This document shows, in pieces, positions 31,793 to 43,720 of a stretch of DNA of 64,000 nt. Made by a program: the position numbers and the translations under genes. Where the stretch lies: positions 13,607,602 to 13,671,601 of the forward strand of contig NC_044570.1 of NCBI RefSeq assembly GCF_007565055.1. The letters are read 5' to 3'. Under the pieces are notes generated by a model. That model was not told the DNA's origin. It searched no databases and worked only from the letters and a program-made list of their open reading frames with translations. The stretch is from Rhinopithecus roxellana. Taxonomy: Eukaryota; Chordata; Mammalia; Primates; Cercopithecidae. How positions within the stretch are numbered: the first letter of the stretch is position 1; each line of letters starts with the position of its first letter.

Positions 31793-33060
31793 TTGTCATT
31801 ACCTCAAACCCATGGCCAATTTTTCCATGTGTATAGTTTTTTGGTCATCTATTTAACACCAAAAGAGGGCCATTTTGTTGACAGAGAGTTTTTCACCTTT
31901 GGGATGTTAGTATACTTTTGTAGTTTCCTGTAAATCCTTTCTTAAAGTTTTCTTTAAGTTATATCTTGATGGTGTAGGTTTTGATGACTCTCTTCCCATT
32001 TCCTCCCAGTTATGATGCAGTACACTCATGCTCACATTTTACTTTGTTTTGGACCAGCTAGATCATCTCCTATTATGGAGGTTTTTAGAAACCACTTGCT
32101 TTGGGGAGTTTCTTAAGCCCACCACAATTTCAGAAGTTGTGGTGTAGCTTCTATTAGCCCTGTGGGATCGCCACTTGTTTGGTCAGTCCCACACTTGGTC
32201 TGAAACACAGTCTTTGCTAAGAGACTTGTGGTTCCTCTTCATGGCTGATTAGCCTAGTTAGGCCTCTCCATTCACACACTATCCACTACAGTTCCCAGCT
32301 ATTGATTGGGATGAAGCCACTTTAACCACCTCCAGTTTCCTTTGAGCTGACCGAGTGGCCACTCTTACATGCTGTGTTGTTTGGGGTGTAAGTTTCTTCT
32401 GAATTGGTAGCCACTCTCACCACGATCCCCTCTCAGTCAGATTACCAGTTACACCCTAGGAGGTGATTAGGCTCCCTTTCAGTCCTATATGGGATGGGTC
32501 CTGCCTGGGGTCCCAATACCTTACTGAGGTTTCTGAAGTGAGCTGTTTCTGGAATCATCCTGTAGCCCCTTAGTTACCAGTGCACTGCAGGGTAGGGCCC
32601 TGGGTCACAAAAGGGCTGCTCTCCTCCAGGGCTGAAGTTCCCCCGATGGTGCTTCAGGGGTCACAGGACACCAGAGAACCAGGGCTTAAGCCCTAGGGGC
32701 AAAGAAGACCACAAACCTGTCACCTCCCCTCCATCTTACTGGCTGGCAATAATGTTGTGGGAAGCAGAGGACCAGAGACTGATATGGGGAAACAGGAAAT
32801 TTATTGAGATGCCCTGGCTCAGCAGAATTATATCCAAAAAGGCTGAGCATTGAGCAAAGACTGAGTGGGGTATTTATAAGCAAAATTACCAAACAGAACT
32901 AAAACAGCTAATTATAAAATGACAGGTTACATAATTTAGAGCATTAAGTGTTGACTTAGCATAACTTGTAGCCTGAGTAGCTTGTGGCCTTGCAGCATTG
33001 AAAGAAACAGTAATCTTCAAGTCTTGCTAAATACAAGCATGGGGAAACATAGTCATAATT
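31793..33060. repeat. ERV/LTR-like sequence, family not named
   Basis: The composition and phrases such as gggtcacaggacaccagagaacc and gcaaagactgagtggggtatttataag look like LTR or ERV internal DNA following the pol relic. No open frame with a known domain is present. I cannot place LTR ends. Confidence 0.4.
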
Positions 33061-33323
33061 AATGGCTCAGAGAGGAGACAGTATAGGTCTTCATTTTTCT
33101 TTTCTTTTCATTGACGACACCGAAGCTCAAGCCCACAACTATGGAGTCACTTCTGTCTGCTGTGGGACCAGGTATGGGGAGAAGTCTGCTCATGACTCAA
33201 ATCACAGCCTTGGTAACCCACTGGTAGAGTTCCTAAAAACATCCCCTCGTTACTGTTCAACAATCATGATCTGAGCCAACTGCAACGTTTGAATTTACTC
33301 CAATGGTATGGAAGTGATAACCT

Positions 33324-33640
33324 TATCCAGGCCAGGCCCTGTGGCTCACACCTGTAATCTCAGCAATTTCAGAGGCAGAGCTAAGCAGATTAACTGAGGT
33401 CAGAAGTTTGAGACTAGCCTGGCCAACATAGTGAAGCCCCATTTCTACTAAATATACAAAAATTAGCTGAGTGTGGTGGCCCATGACTGTAGTCCAGGCT
33501 ACTTGGGAGGCTGTGGCAGGAGAAACACTTGAACTTGGGAGGCAGAGGTTGCAGTGAGTGTAGATCATGCCACTGCATTCCAGGTTGGGTGACAGAGTAA
33601 GGCTCTGCCCTCACCAAAAAGCAAAAACCAAAACAAACAC
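33324..33640 (+). repeat. Alu (old)
   Basis: It begins ccaggccaggccctgtggctcac and ends in a CAAAA-rich tail, with many changes. Confidence 0.88.
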
Positions 33641-34690
33641 TTATCTGTTTGTATTTCATTGCCACAATATTTTTAAATGACTTTTTAATGATGTGCATAA
33701 TTTTTCCAACTTTAGAAATAACCTTTATTTGCTTGCTTTCACAGATTTTGTATATTTGTTTTTTATCTTAATAAACTGAGTCTATTCACAGAACTCTGAA
33801 GATGTTTATTAATACCATATTGCATGGTCTATATGTCCAGTTTTGCAAATATGTGTTATCTATTATATTACTAGAAGCCATCTTTTTTTCTCCTTGTAAT
33901 TTAGGTGATTCTCAAAGATGACACATCATTTTGCAATCTGGTTCTAACTTCCATATTGCCTCATGGTCTGCAGAATTGATCTAAAAAAAAAATTAAAACA
34001 ACTGAAGGCTGACAGAGTACGTAACATGACCCAGCTGAAGCTGAGATCAGAACGTTGTACTTACAATAACTTCTCATCTAGAGGGATGGAGAGGCTGTGC
34101 CTTGACTCAGTGGGTGATTGCTGGGGCGTTCTGTCAGAAGAAGGACTGAGGGAAGCCCATGTGACCTGCCCAGGCCTAAGGTTCAGAAAGAACCAAGGCA
34201 AGAATATTACCAATTGTGAAGATACCAAGAGGTTTCTAAATAACTCTATTGGTTCAAAAATAATTATTATCCTTGCAAATACAAAATGATGATGCAAAAG
34301 ATTCACAAATACTAATGATTCAAGCACCTACGTTAATTGCAGTACCAATGGTAAAGTGTATGATAGCAAAAGGCAGCAAGGAAAGGTAACTGTTAGTAAT
34401 AAACAACTCTGTGTGTTATGAAAACACTAGAGCTTGCCAGTCTGTCCCACTGACCCTCACAGCATCGCTGTATCATGGGAGGAGGGAGGGCAGGATAGCT
34501 ATCCAACTCCAGAGCAGCACACAACGCTTTGTCCAGGTGGCTAACCTTTCAGATACATTTCACTTTTAAGGTTTCATTTTGCTTTTGGACAGGGTGTGGG
34601 GAAAAGCTGTCTGGTGGAACCGCCCTTGTGTAGCCTCAAGGCTGCACTGCCTGTGAGTGCTTCCAAGGTGCCGTTCCTTTATTCTTTGTT
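33641..34690. other. No gene seen
   Basis: AT-rich DNA runs to 33960, followed by unique-looking sequence. Open frames at 33963-34327 on both strands overlap each other and show no family. Confidence 0.5.
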
Positions 34691-35344
34691 TTCACTTGAG
34701 GCTGCTCAGAGACAACTCTGTACTCTGCAAAGATACATCTTTCTGGAGAACTGGAAGTCATGTTTCTGAAAGCTTTCAGCAAGTGCAGACATGGTGAGAT
34801 CTTTGCCGGTAGTTGGCTTTTGACAGTGATGTTCATGACTCTCTGATGGCAACTTCTGAGAGCCTTTTCCAAGTGTCTGTTTGTTTAAGTTCTTTGTCTC
34901 TTGCTGAAGCTCTTTGTACCTTGCTGAAGCTCTTTGACCCTTCTTTAGTATTAACCACAAACTCAAGGTCACAATTGGAAGCACTACCCTCCACACCTCC
35001 ATTTGGATAATTTGGGATCCTTGGTGTAACCATACTTGCTAGAAGTCTTTTCTGTTTAAAAAATTGTTCAAGAAATCCTGATGTATAGCACCATTGCAAG
35101 GCACCATATTGCCACTTCTTAATCCACTGACAGAATGATTGATCAGAGATGGCCTTGGGTGGCAGTACACTTTATTCTCTAGCATTGTAGAGTATAACAT
35201 TTCAGAAGTGAATGGAAAAGGAAGAGAAGAAAATTCAGGTACTGGAGAATTTTTTTTTCTTTTGTAAATTGAAGAGAGCAATAATAAGGATAAATTTGCA
35301 CAATAAACCATTTCTGAGGCCATGGTAGTAATAACCACTAACAT
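34690..35344 (-). pseudogene. Possible retrocopy of an unidentified gene
   Basis: The minus strand carries three overlapping open pieces (35344-35039, 35099-34833 and 35002-34706) that read on with protein-like composition when frames are switched. Legible parts include SLINHSVSGLRSGNMVPCNG, TPRIPNYPNGGVEGSASNCD and KLPSESHEHHCQKPTTGKD. There is no intron sign between them. This is the look of an aged processed pseudogene with at least two frameshifts. I do not recognise the parent. A short direct repeat (cttgctgaagctcttt) at 34898 and 34921 could be one source of frame loss. It could also be chance. Confidence 0.4.
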
Positions 35345-36254
35345 GTATTGAGGGCTTATTGTAACAGCTACAATTTCATATGTCTTTTGTAAACTGGTAT
35401 AATTTCAGTATCCATTTTCACATGCCAAAAGCTCTGAAAACTGAAAACTTATTCATAACTTTTTGGTGGCAAAGCCTAGCCAGATTTGAACTCATGGTTA
35501 GGGCCCAGTTTGAGCTGAACTGATGTGAACACATTTATTATCTTTATTCATCCCAGCATGAATATTCATACTGTTGGCTGGAAAATAATGCATTTCACAA
35601 CAGCAGGTGCTTCAGAACTCGCATGTTGTGGATTACCTGTGCTGTCAATTCCACAGCATACGGTACGAGTTTCTGGCAAGGAAGTAAGAGTCTGCATTCA
35701 CAACAACACGGTGTTCAAGGAACTTTCACAACTCCCATTTTATAGATGGGGGCCTAATGCTTATAGATGGGGCCTGCCTATGCTATTGAGGCTGGATCAA
35801 ATGGTTAGCAGGTCCAATAGTTACTGGAATTTCCTAAGGCAAAGCCAGTTCATGTGTCCCACTCTCCTGCAATGCCTTCTTATGATGCTATGAGAAAAAA
35901 AGGCTGCACGCAGCAATGCTGCACATGCAAAAGTTCTATCTACAATTCACGTTTTCATTAACATCAGACTATGGTTTCAGCTGTGAGAAGTTTCCAAACA
36001 GAATGTTAAAAATGAGAAGAACAGAAAAAAGTAGAAAATGAGTAAAGAGATAACAATAAGTCAAGTGCTGGTAGAAGAGAGCAAGAGACTCATGAGGAAC
36101 GAGTGCCAATGGGAGTGAGGTAACAGGTGAATTGGAAACACATATACAGATTTTTTTGAGTTTGAAAGTAACTGAAGAAGAAAGTATCTAAGCTTCAACA
36201 TCCCTTATGAAAAGAGAAGGGACACAGGTGTATCCATAGTGAAGACACAGTAAT
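35345..36254. other. No gene seen
   Basis: No recognisable gene or repeat was found. The open frame at 35525-35893 (plus) has no domain and a weak start context. Confidence 0.5.
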
Positions 36255-36450
36255 AAAACCATACCAATCACCATTTATTGAGTTTTTTCTTATGTCCACA
36301 GGCACCGCATTGAAACCCATCTCATTTCATCATCTTTCATATAGGCCAATAGACATTATTTTCCCCATTAGAAATGAGAAAGCTGAGACGAGGAAGTTAG
36401 GTAACATGTCCAAGATCAAATAATAACTTTGAAACTGAGACAAAAAAAGA
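36255..36450 (-). repeat. MIR
   Basis: The sequence accatttattgag, then 'cccattagaaatgagaaagctgagacgaggaagttaggtaac', is a reversed MIR. Confidence 0.75.
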
Positions 36451-36870
36451 AAGCTCTCTGATTCCAAAGGCAACTTTCCCTTGAAACCACCCGCTCCTCC
36501 TGTGTATGCAAATATCTGTCTGTCAAGGAACCTGTAAAACTACGAACTGGCATTAACATTGGCATAAACAAACAGAAAAGAAAATTTTAAGATAACCTGG
36601 AGACTTCTATATACCCATCCCCTCCTTTCCCATTTGGGACATGAGGCTTCCCAGAGCCATGAGGCACCTATGAAGCAAATCACTTTTGATGACGACCCAG
36701 GCGTATTATCAAAGAAGAAAGGAGTTTTACTTTTAACATGACACGCATTTCTTTGGTTTTCCTCTAACATAATAATCACTTAATATTCAGTAAATTAGAT
36801 CATTACATTTTCTCAGTCATCAGAAGATTTACACACAGAAAAACATTCATGGCATTAAAATGTCCCTAAC

Positions 36871-36982
36871 CTGTCTGAGTCTGCTTCAATTTCCATTTTA
36901 AATCGACCACCTGAGAAGTTATCTTTCTTATAAAAGCTTTGTAATCTAGTATCTGGGCCTTCAGTCATGCATAATGCGCAAT
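36871..36982 (-). CDS. Weak exon-like block, unknown gene
   Basis: On the minus strand, tcttttcag precedes 112 bases that are open in one frame (CALCMTEGPDTRLQSFYKKD, ending IEADSDR), followed by gttaggg. Its phase does not match the phase-0 end of the exon-like block at 37508-37616, so an exon between them would be required. The call is tentative. Confidence 0.25.
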
Positions 36983-37507
36983 CTGAAAAGATTCAGAAGA
37001 GGAAAGGAAATTATGTTAAACACACCACAGCTTGCTTCAAAAGGAAAAGTATTCTTATCCTGTTTATACTCTTCAGTAGAAAAGATTTATGCCAGTAAAC
37101 AACAGGGTCCCTATTTTAAAATGACAAACAGAACACAAAAAGGTGTGTTCATAGATTTCACATTCCTTTTCAGTCATATCAGAAAATTCCAGCACATGTG
37201 AGCAGAAGACACAGAATGTCTGTAATCCTCAGAGTGAGAAAAGAGATAACAATGGATACAATCAGGTACTCTAAAACTTTTACATTTCAGTGTGTTGTTT
37301 CTTCTCCATGTTATTACTGTTATGAATATAAGATCACATTATCACTAGAGAATTTTATCAGATGACAAGGATTACCTTTATTATAGTTGAAGGAGAGATG
37401 TTTGATGCTAAATTCAATCTGATTTACACAGGTGTGACTTGGGTCAAATTTACATATTGGTAACGTATACTGGTATCACACTGCAACTGGCAAGGAGCAA
37501 TACTCAC

Positions 37508-37616
37508 TGTATCTGGCAGTTGTTTTGCAGAGCTGGCCTGTGTTTCGAACACCTCATGATCCGCTGTGATAGCACTTTCTGAAATGCCACAATTTCCCGA
37601 GCCAGCTGAGCTAGAC
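37508..37616 (-). CDS. Exon-like block 2, unknown gene
   Basis: The 109-bp block has acceptor accttctag and donor gtgagta. Joined to the two bases left by the block at 37932-38136 it reads R-SSSAGSGNCGISESAITADHE and ends AKQLPDT in phase 0. It is Ser-rich and acidic, like a linker in a regulatory protein. I do not recognise it. The matching phase with its neighbour and the good splice sites are the only evidence. Confidence 0.4.
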
Positions 37617-37931
37617 CTAGAAGGTCAAATGAAATCCTAGTCGTTATGTACCTTAAGTTTTCTTGTTTCATTTAACAAACACATTGAAAAGGGTTTTATA
37701 TTGTTGTTTCTTTTCTTGGTACTCAGGCAATAAACACAACGCTAATTATATTTAATGAACTCAGAGTAATCCTGACACTCAAATTTCAGAACAAAGAATT
37801 TCTTGCATTTTAATGCCACTGTTATAACTCTTGGAGTTATACTCCAATGGAAGAACTCTTTCAAATCCTCAAATTAACCTAAAAGGATGTTTCTCTCCAC
37901 TACCATGCACAGAAGGAGCTATCTGGTGTAC

Positions 37932-38136
37932 CTCTTGATGACATCCCCAAGATCCAATATAATCTCTGCCTCTGTCAGTAGCAGTTGGGATTTGGGATTC
38001 ACGCAGAAAGCAGATGGTTCCCAGTCAGAATCATCTAAGAATCCTTTAATGAACAATGACTTATGCAGCATGCCCACAAATGATGGTGAAGTTCCCTGAG
38101 ATAGTAACAGGATCACTCTATTAGCACTCTTTGTGC
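37932..38136 (-). CDS. Exon-like block 1, unknown gene
   Basis: The 205-bp block has a pyrimidine-rich stretch and acceptor ctgattctgcag, and donor gtacacc after AAGAG. It is open in one frame: SANRVILLLSQGTSPSFVGM, then FLDDSDWEPSAFC and LLLTEAEIILDLGDVIK. The mix of beta-strand-like hydrophobic runs and charged turns looks like a folded domain, but I do not recognise the family. It joins block 2 in frame. The strand is the same as for the TTC6 exons, but nothing links it to TTC6. Confidence 0.42.
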
Positions 38137-38799
38137 CTGCAGAATCAGAGGAGGGAGAAATTCTCAGTACTGGAGAGAAAGGGGTGGTGCAAGAGCACTG
38201 GGAAGTGGTTATCACATGCACCATGACCTCTCTTGGCTGTGAGGTACAATGGGCCAATCTTTCCCCAGTGCATGTGGAGGCTGGTGTCCTCACTGGCCAA
38301 ACCCAATCAGCAAGCAGAGGGCAAGGGATGCCTTAATACAAACAGATGCATGTTTGCAGAATTTAATTCCTGGATGTTAATTTTATAAATCTGTCAAATT
38401 TAACCCTGCCTTACAAGTACAAACATAGCTTTATAATACTGCCATAATACTAAGTACTAAAACATGCAAATCAGGAAAATGTATAAGGTCTAGGAGATGC
38501 AAGTTTTCCTTACTAATCTCTTTTAAGTAGTGAATAATCACTCATCTCTTTAATGTTTTCATTCAGCATAATATTTCATTTTGTAGTGGCAAGATTGGAC
38601 TTTGACACACTCTAACTCAACCTGAAATTTAAAAAGGAATATTTACAATTGATTAAAGACTTTACAGTGCTGAAAAACTAAAATCTGGCAAGCTCCTTTA
38701 GAAATAGTGACACATTTTAAGGAGGCAGCCAGTAACCCCAAAATAATCACATATTATACCAGTACATATTTTTCAAATGTGAAAAGGTAAAGTAAAAAT

Positions 38800-39372
38800 G
38801 GCCAGGCATGGTGGCCACGCCTGTAATCACATTGATTTCAGAGTCTGAAGTGGGAGAATTGGATGAGCTCCAGAGTTTGAGGTGAACCTGGGCAACATGG
38901 CAAAGCCCCATCTCTACTGAAAAGGTAGCAGTGTATGGTGGCTGATGGCAGAAATTCCTGCACTTTGAGAGGCTGAGGCAGGAGGATCACTTGAGGTCAG
39001 AAGTTCGAGGGCATCCTGGATGACAAGGTGAAATCCCATCTCTACTAAAAATGTAAAAATTATCTGGGCATGGTTCCAGGCACCTGTGATCTCAGCTACT
39101 TGGGAGGCTGAATCAGGAGAATCACTTGAACCCAAAGGGCAGAGTTGGCAGTGAGCTGGGACCATGCAATTACACATCAGTCTGGGTGACACAACAAGAC
39201 TTCATCTCCGTGGTGGGGGAGGGAGAATACAAAAATTACCTGACATGGTGACCCACGATTATAATCCAAGCCACTTGAGAGGATTTGAGACAAGAATCAC
39301 TTGAAACCAGGATGTAAAGGTTGCAATGAGCTGAGATCACTCCTGTACACACTAGCCTGTGTGACAGAATAA
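38800..39372 (+). repeat. Three decayed Alu pieces in tandem
   Basis: Pieces start at about 38800 (ggccaggcatggtggccacg), 38935 (ggtggctgatggcag) and 39240 (acatggtgacccacg). All are heavily diverged and lack clean A tails. The open frames here are Alu-derived. Confidence 0.75.
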
Positions 39373-39689
39373 CACAGGCTACGTTGTAACAGAGAAAAGT
39401 AAAATCTGAACATGTGAAGTGCCTCAATTTCTTAATAGTCTACATCTCATGCTTGAGTATGAAAGCCTACAAAGTTCTCATATAAGTCAAAGTTGCAAAA
39501 ATAAATTTTATATACCAAATATGTTGTAAGTGCCTAAAGTTCTAGCTTCCAACAGCAAGCACGCAAATGAAGATAAAAGTAAAGAAACATTGGTGTGTGA
39601 AAAATGCCCCTCATTTTGTTTCCATCTGTAAGCCAAAAATATAACAACAGAATTTTTACCTGCTGCTGACGGAAAGAGAAAACAGGCTG

Positions 39690-39885
39690 ATGTAGAAAAT
39701 AATAGTGTTGACCACCTGCTATGAACTAGGCATGTCAGCTTGCTCACTAAATTCCCTCAACAACCCTATAGTATGGAAAACTTCCTAGACTTTGCAGTTC
39801 AGGAGCCCGCAGTCACAGAACCTGGCCAAAAGCACACAAGCAATTAGACATACGTAGGTTTGAAGCAGGACTTCAGGACCCAAAA
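39690..39885 (-). repeat. MIR
   Basis: The sequence ttgaccacctgctatgaactaggca, 'ttccctcaacaaccctatagtatgg' is a reversed MIR or MIRb. Confidence 0.7.
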
Positions 39886-39984
39886 TACCATCTCCATTTT
39901 TCTATGTGACATTAATTGAAAATAAATAGTACCAAATTTACTTCAGCCATCATCCTCTTAACTCTACAAATAGAAATCCAAACA

Positions 39985-40858
39985 TCTGGTATTGATGGAA
40001 GGTATCTCAAAAAAATAAGAGCTATTGATGACAAACCCACAGTTAATATCATACTGAACAGGCAAAAACTGGAAGCATTCCCTTTGAAAACTGGCACAGG
40101 ACACTCCTATTCACTCCTATTCAACCTAGTGCTGGAAGTTCAGGCAAGAGAAAGAAATCAAGGGTATTCAGTTAGGAAAAGAAGAAGTCAAATTGTCCCT
40201 GTTTGCAGATGACATGATTGTATATTTAGAAAATCCCATGGTCTCAGCCCAAAATCTCCTTAAGCTGATAAGCAACTTCAGCAAAGTCTCAGGATACAAA
40301 ATCAATGTGCAAAAATCATAAGCATTCTTATACACCAGCAACAGACAAGCAGAGAGTCAAATCATGAGTGAACTTCCATTCACAATTGCTTCAAAGAGAA
40401 TAAAATACCTAGGAATCCAAATTACAAGGGATGTAAAGGACTTCTTCAAGGAGAACTACAAACCACTGCTCAGTGAAATAAAAGAGGACACAAACAAATG
40501 GAAGAACGTACCATGCTCATGGAGAGGAAAATTCAATGGTGTGAAAATGGCCATACTGCCCAAGGCCATTTATAGATGTAATGCCATCCCCATCAAGCTA
40601 CCAATGACTTTTTTCACAGATTTTGGAAAAATTACTTTAAAGTTCATATGGAACCAAAAAGGAGCCCACATTGCCAGGACAATCCTAAGTCAAAAGAACA
40701 GAGCTGGAGGCATCATGCTACCTGAGTTCAAACTATACTACAAGGCTACAGTAACCAAAACAGCATGGTACTGGTACCAAAACAGAGATATAGAGCAATG
40801 GAACAGAATAGAGCCCTCAGAAATAATACCACACATCTACAGCCATGTGATCTTTGTC
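39985..40858 (+). mobile_element. Internal L1 ORF2 fragment, no 3' end
   Basis: It is closely similar to positions 21932-22827 of the full-length L1 in this window, the reverse transcriptase and beyond (from GIDGRYLKKIRA to IYSHVIF). It has two small deletions (at 40099 and 40140), a stop at 40320, and frameshifts. It has neither L1 end and no A tail. Its right edge joins ERV sequence directly. Confidence 0.88.
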
Positions 40859-42165
40859 CATTACTCACATGAGCTACTCTGCACTTTATGCTTCCAAGCT
40901 CATAATCCTATCTCCCATCCAAATTACTGTTTGATGAAGATCATTAATTTGATTTGATCATTTTTGATCTGTTTGGCTTTGAGAATTCCAAAGCTTAGAA
41001 CAATTTTTCTGCCAACTATCCACAAAGCCCGCATTTTGAATAGAAGCGTGCAAAGGAACACCAACAGCAGAAGCAGCAGCAGTAGCTGTCACAGCTATAA
41101 GGCCCATGATCATAGCTATTAAAGTAAATATGAATCACTCTGATCTGTGAAGTATTTCTTGTAGTACTTCAGTGATAATACGTATGGAGGGAGAGGCCTC
41201 CCTAGGTCTATTGAGGGAAACAAGTATCCAGACTCCTTCTGGGGCACTAACCAGTAAAAATGCTATTCTCTTTATTAAAGGTAGAATGAATGCAGGTAAA
41301 AGATGGCAGCTGAGGCATGAAATGGTTTGAGAGTTAGGTAGGACATTAACTTTTCCAACTGCCAACAAAAAAAGGAGGTTTAACACAACTCTGTAATGGG
41401 ACCGAATGATTGTAGGTCATGGCTACAACAAATCAAAATGTTTTACTGTGGGTCTCTGTTTTACATTCTCCTTTCCAAACACAGCCATCATTAATTTCCA
41501 TGCTCCCGGATGGTCTGAACTTATAATAAGATCAATCACTTTTGGGATTGGAAGAGCCATACCATTCTCCTCCTGCTTAATAGGGTAATTTGTTTCAATT
41601 ATTCTATATAATGTTGGTGCATTATCTGGGTAGTCTTTTGCAAAATGAGTCTCTCTACAATCTTCATGCTGTCCAGTACAATTTGCTGCAAAGTATCCCC
41701 TACGGACCCAATCAATGATGATTTTAGAGTAATTATTTTTCTGTACAGCATCACTATTTGCAATACAATCTTTCCAGGTTAGCACCTCTAGGTTTTCAGA
41801 CCATTTAATGGCCTGCCTAGGGCAGGGCTTCTTATTAGGTTTACATTTATTAATCTGGTGAGGTGTCATAAAATAGTCAGCCATCTGTGATCAAGGTATT
41901 TAGTAGTGTCCAAAGATTGAAACTTTCTTCCACTGATTACATGAACAGAGGTTTTTGATCCCTTATGTGTAGGGACATAAAACAGCCAACAACAATGTTT
42001 ATCATAATTTAAACATCCTACTGGTGGCCCCAGGCAGATGGGAGGAAAACAATAACCAATGGAAACATTCATTAACATTTTTGCCTCCTCTGGATGATTA
42101 GGGCCTTGGTTATCTGTTGGTCCAGGCATCCAGATGCTGTCATTAACATAAACCTCCATCGGCGT
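40859..42165 (-). pseudogene. Class II ERV (HML/HERV-K-like) env fragment
   Basis: Read on the minus strand, the surface-protein part runs from 42159 down to about 41140 in three pieces (frames broken near 41870 and 41400). The start of the transmembrane part continues to 40859, where it stops at the L1 fragment. Recognisable pieces include SIWMPGPTD and EGVWILVSLNRP. The N-terminal part of env is missing. Frameshifts, stops and truncation at both ends make it non-functional. No LTR is attached on this side. Confidence 0.75.
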
Positions 42166-43720
42166 ATCTGATCATGTAACAGGCCTAATCAGTGGTGAGA
42201 ATGGAATGTAGTCTCAATAAGTAAAGTTTCCCTCTGTCTGTCCCTTAGTAGGTCCAGTTGCTGCCTGAAATTCTGTATTAGCATCTTCACAAAGCAAGCA
42301 GCTGAACAATCACTTTCCTGGCATGAGAATCTGAAATAGTGTTTTCAGCTGCGGCTTGCAACTGTGCAATAAAATCTGGATAAGGCTCTCTTGGAGCCTG
42401 TCAAACTGAGTTAAAAGAAGGATAAGTAGTACCAGGGTTGTGAATTTTTTCCCGGGTTCTTAGGTATATAGCTCTGAGCTGATCAACACCCTCATCACTC
42501 ATTGCCATCTGTTGATTTACAGTACCCCATACCTGTCTGATTCCAAGCCATTGATCAGATGTGATAGTAAGGGTAGGTTGGGCTTGATCTTTTCTGCATG
42601 CCTGATTTGTTGCTTCATCCTTTAACCTCCGTTTTAGGTTGGAGAAATTCGGAGTAGGACAGGGTGGATCGGGCTAATGACTCCCAACCCACAGGTGTTA
42701 AACACCGGTTATAAGCCACAGATTGTAACAAGGTATGAACATAAGGAGAATTTGGCCCATATTGTCCAATTTCTCCCTTTAAGGTTTCTAATATTTTAAA
42801 AGTGAATGGCTCCCAGCATACTTAAGCATGTTCTCCGGGTTCCTCGGCTTGCAAAATAATTACCTGAAACTGCCGAACATTCAAATCCCCCATTTCTCCT
42901 GCCTGATAAATAGAGACCTGGATTGTCTCTGCACCATAATTTGTATTTGGACTGGCTCGCAGCATTCTTTTAGTACTAATTAACAGGTGGACAAGCCTGT
43001 ATCATTCCCTCACTGTAACTGGCTGTTGGGCAAGCCTGAAGCTTCCGTTCGCCATAGTTAATGTTGGCGCGTGCAACAACACAGCAGGCAAGCCCGGTCG
43101 CAGGCACCCTACCAAAAATTTATAAGGCTGAGGTGGGGTTGGCCGTTTAGGACCTTCCCCTAAAGGCGCGATTTAGTGGCACTGTTTTTGCAGTAGGCGG
43201 AACTGTTTCTCTCATAAGTTTCTGGGGGTTAGCATAGAAAGCTTCCCGTTTCTCCCCCTTTTTAAAACAAGACTCTGATGGTTCACTTTGGTGATCATCA
43301 GACTCCTGGTTACTACACTTTTCTATATTATCCCGAAACTCCTCCTCCTCATCCCCAGTGTGAAAGGGCTCCAGGGCAGTTTTAATTATAGACCACGCAA
43401 ACCAAGTGGTAGGGGAACACGGTGGCCCTCTTGCGCTCATTTTAAGTCTCATCTGACCTTATCCCAATCTTTTACATTCATAGTTCCATATTCTGGGAGA
43501 CAAGGAGAAAACTTTTCTATGAGATGGAACAAAGATGTGAGATTTTGATACTCACAATTACCCCTCTGTGGTGCAATAACTGGCATGCCAGGCTTAAGTA
43601 ATTAGTAAACTTACTTTCAGCCTGACCCAAATGTCCTGAGGATACCTTGGAATTCTCCAAGTGTCCTACTTGCCCATAGAGCTTGAAGTGAAACGTACTC
43701 GGGCATCCTCCGCCCATCAT
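42166..43720 (-). pseudogene. Class II ERV gag fragment, joined directly to env
   Basis: The minus strand from about 43720 to 42170 carries a broken betaretrovirus-like gag. The matrix side lies near 43560-43440 (LIEKFSPCLPEYGTM), the linker is open at 43452-43147, and a capsid-like stretch follows with several stops. It continues into env at about 42165 with no protease or polymerase between. I see no 5' LTR beyond 43720. The element is therefore an internally deleted remnant without recognisable LTRs. Confidence 0.65.

Noticed and set aside
40364..40957. 197-codon frame that looks like a reverse transcriptase gene
   Set aside because: It is a piece of L1 ORF2 that runs on into antisense retroviral DNA at 40859, and is not an independent gene.
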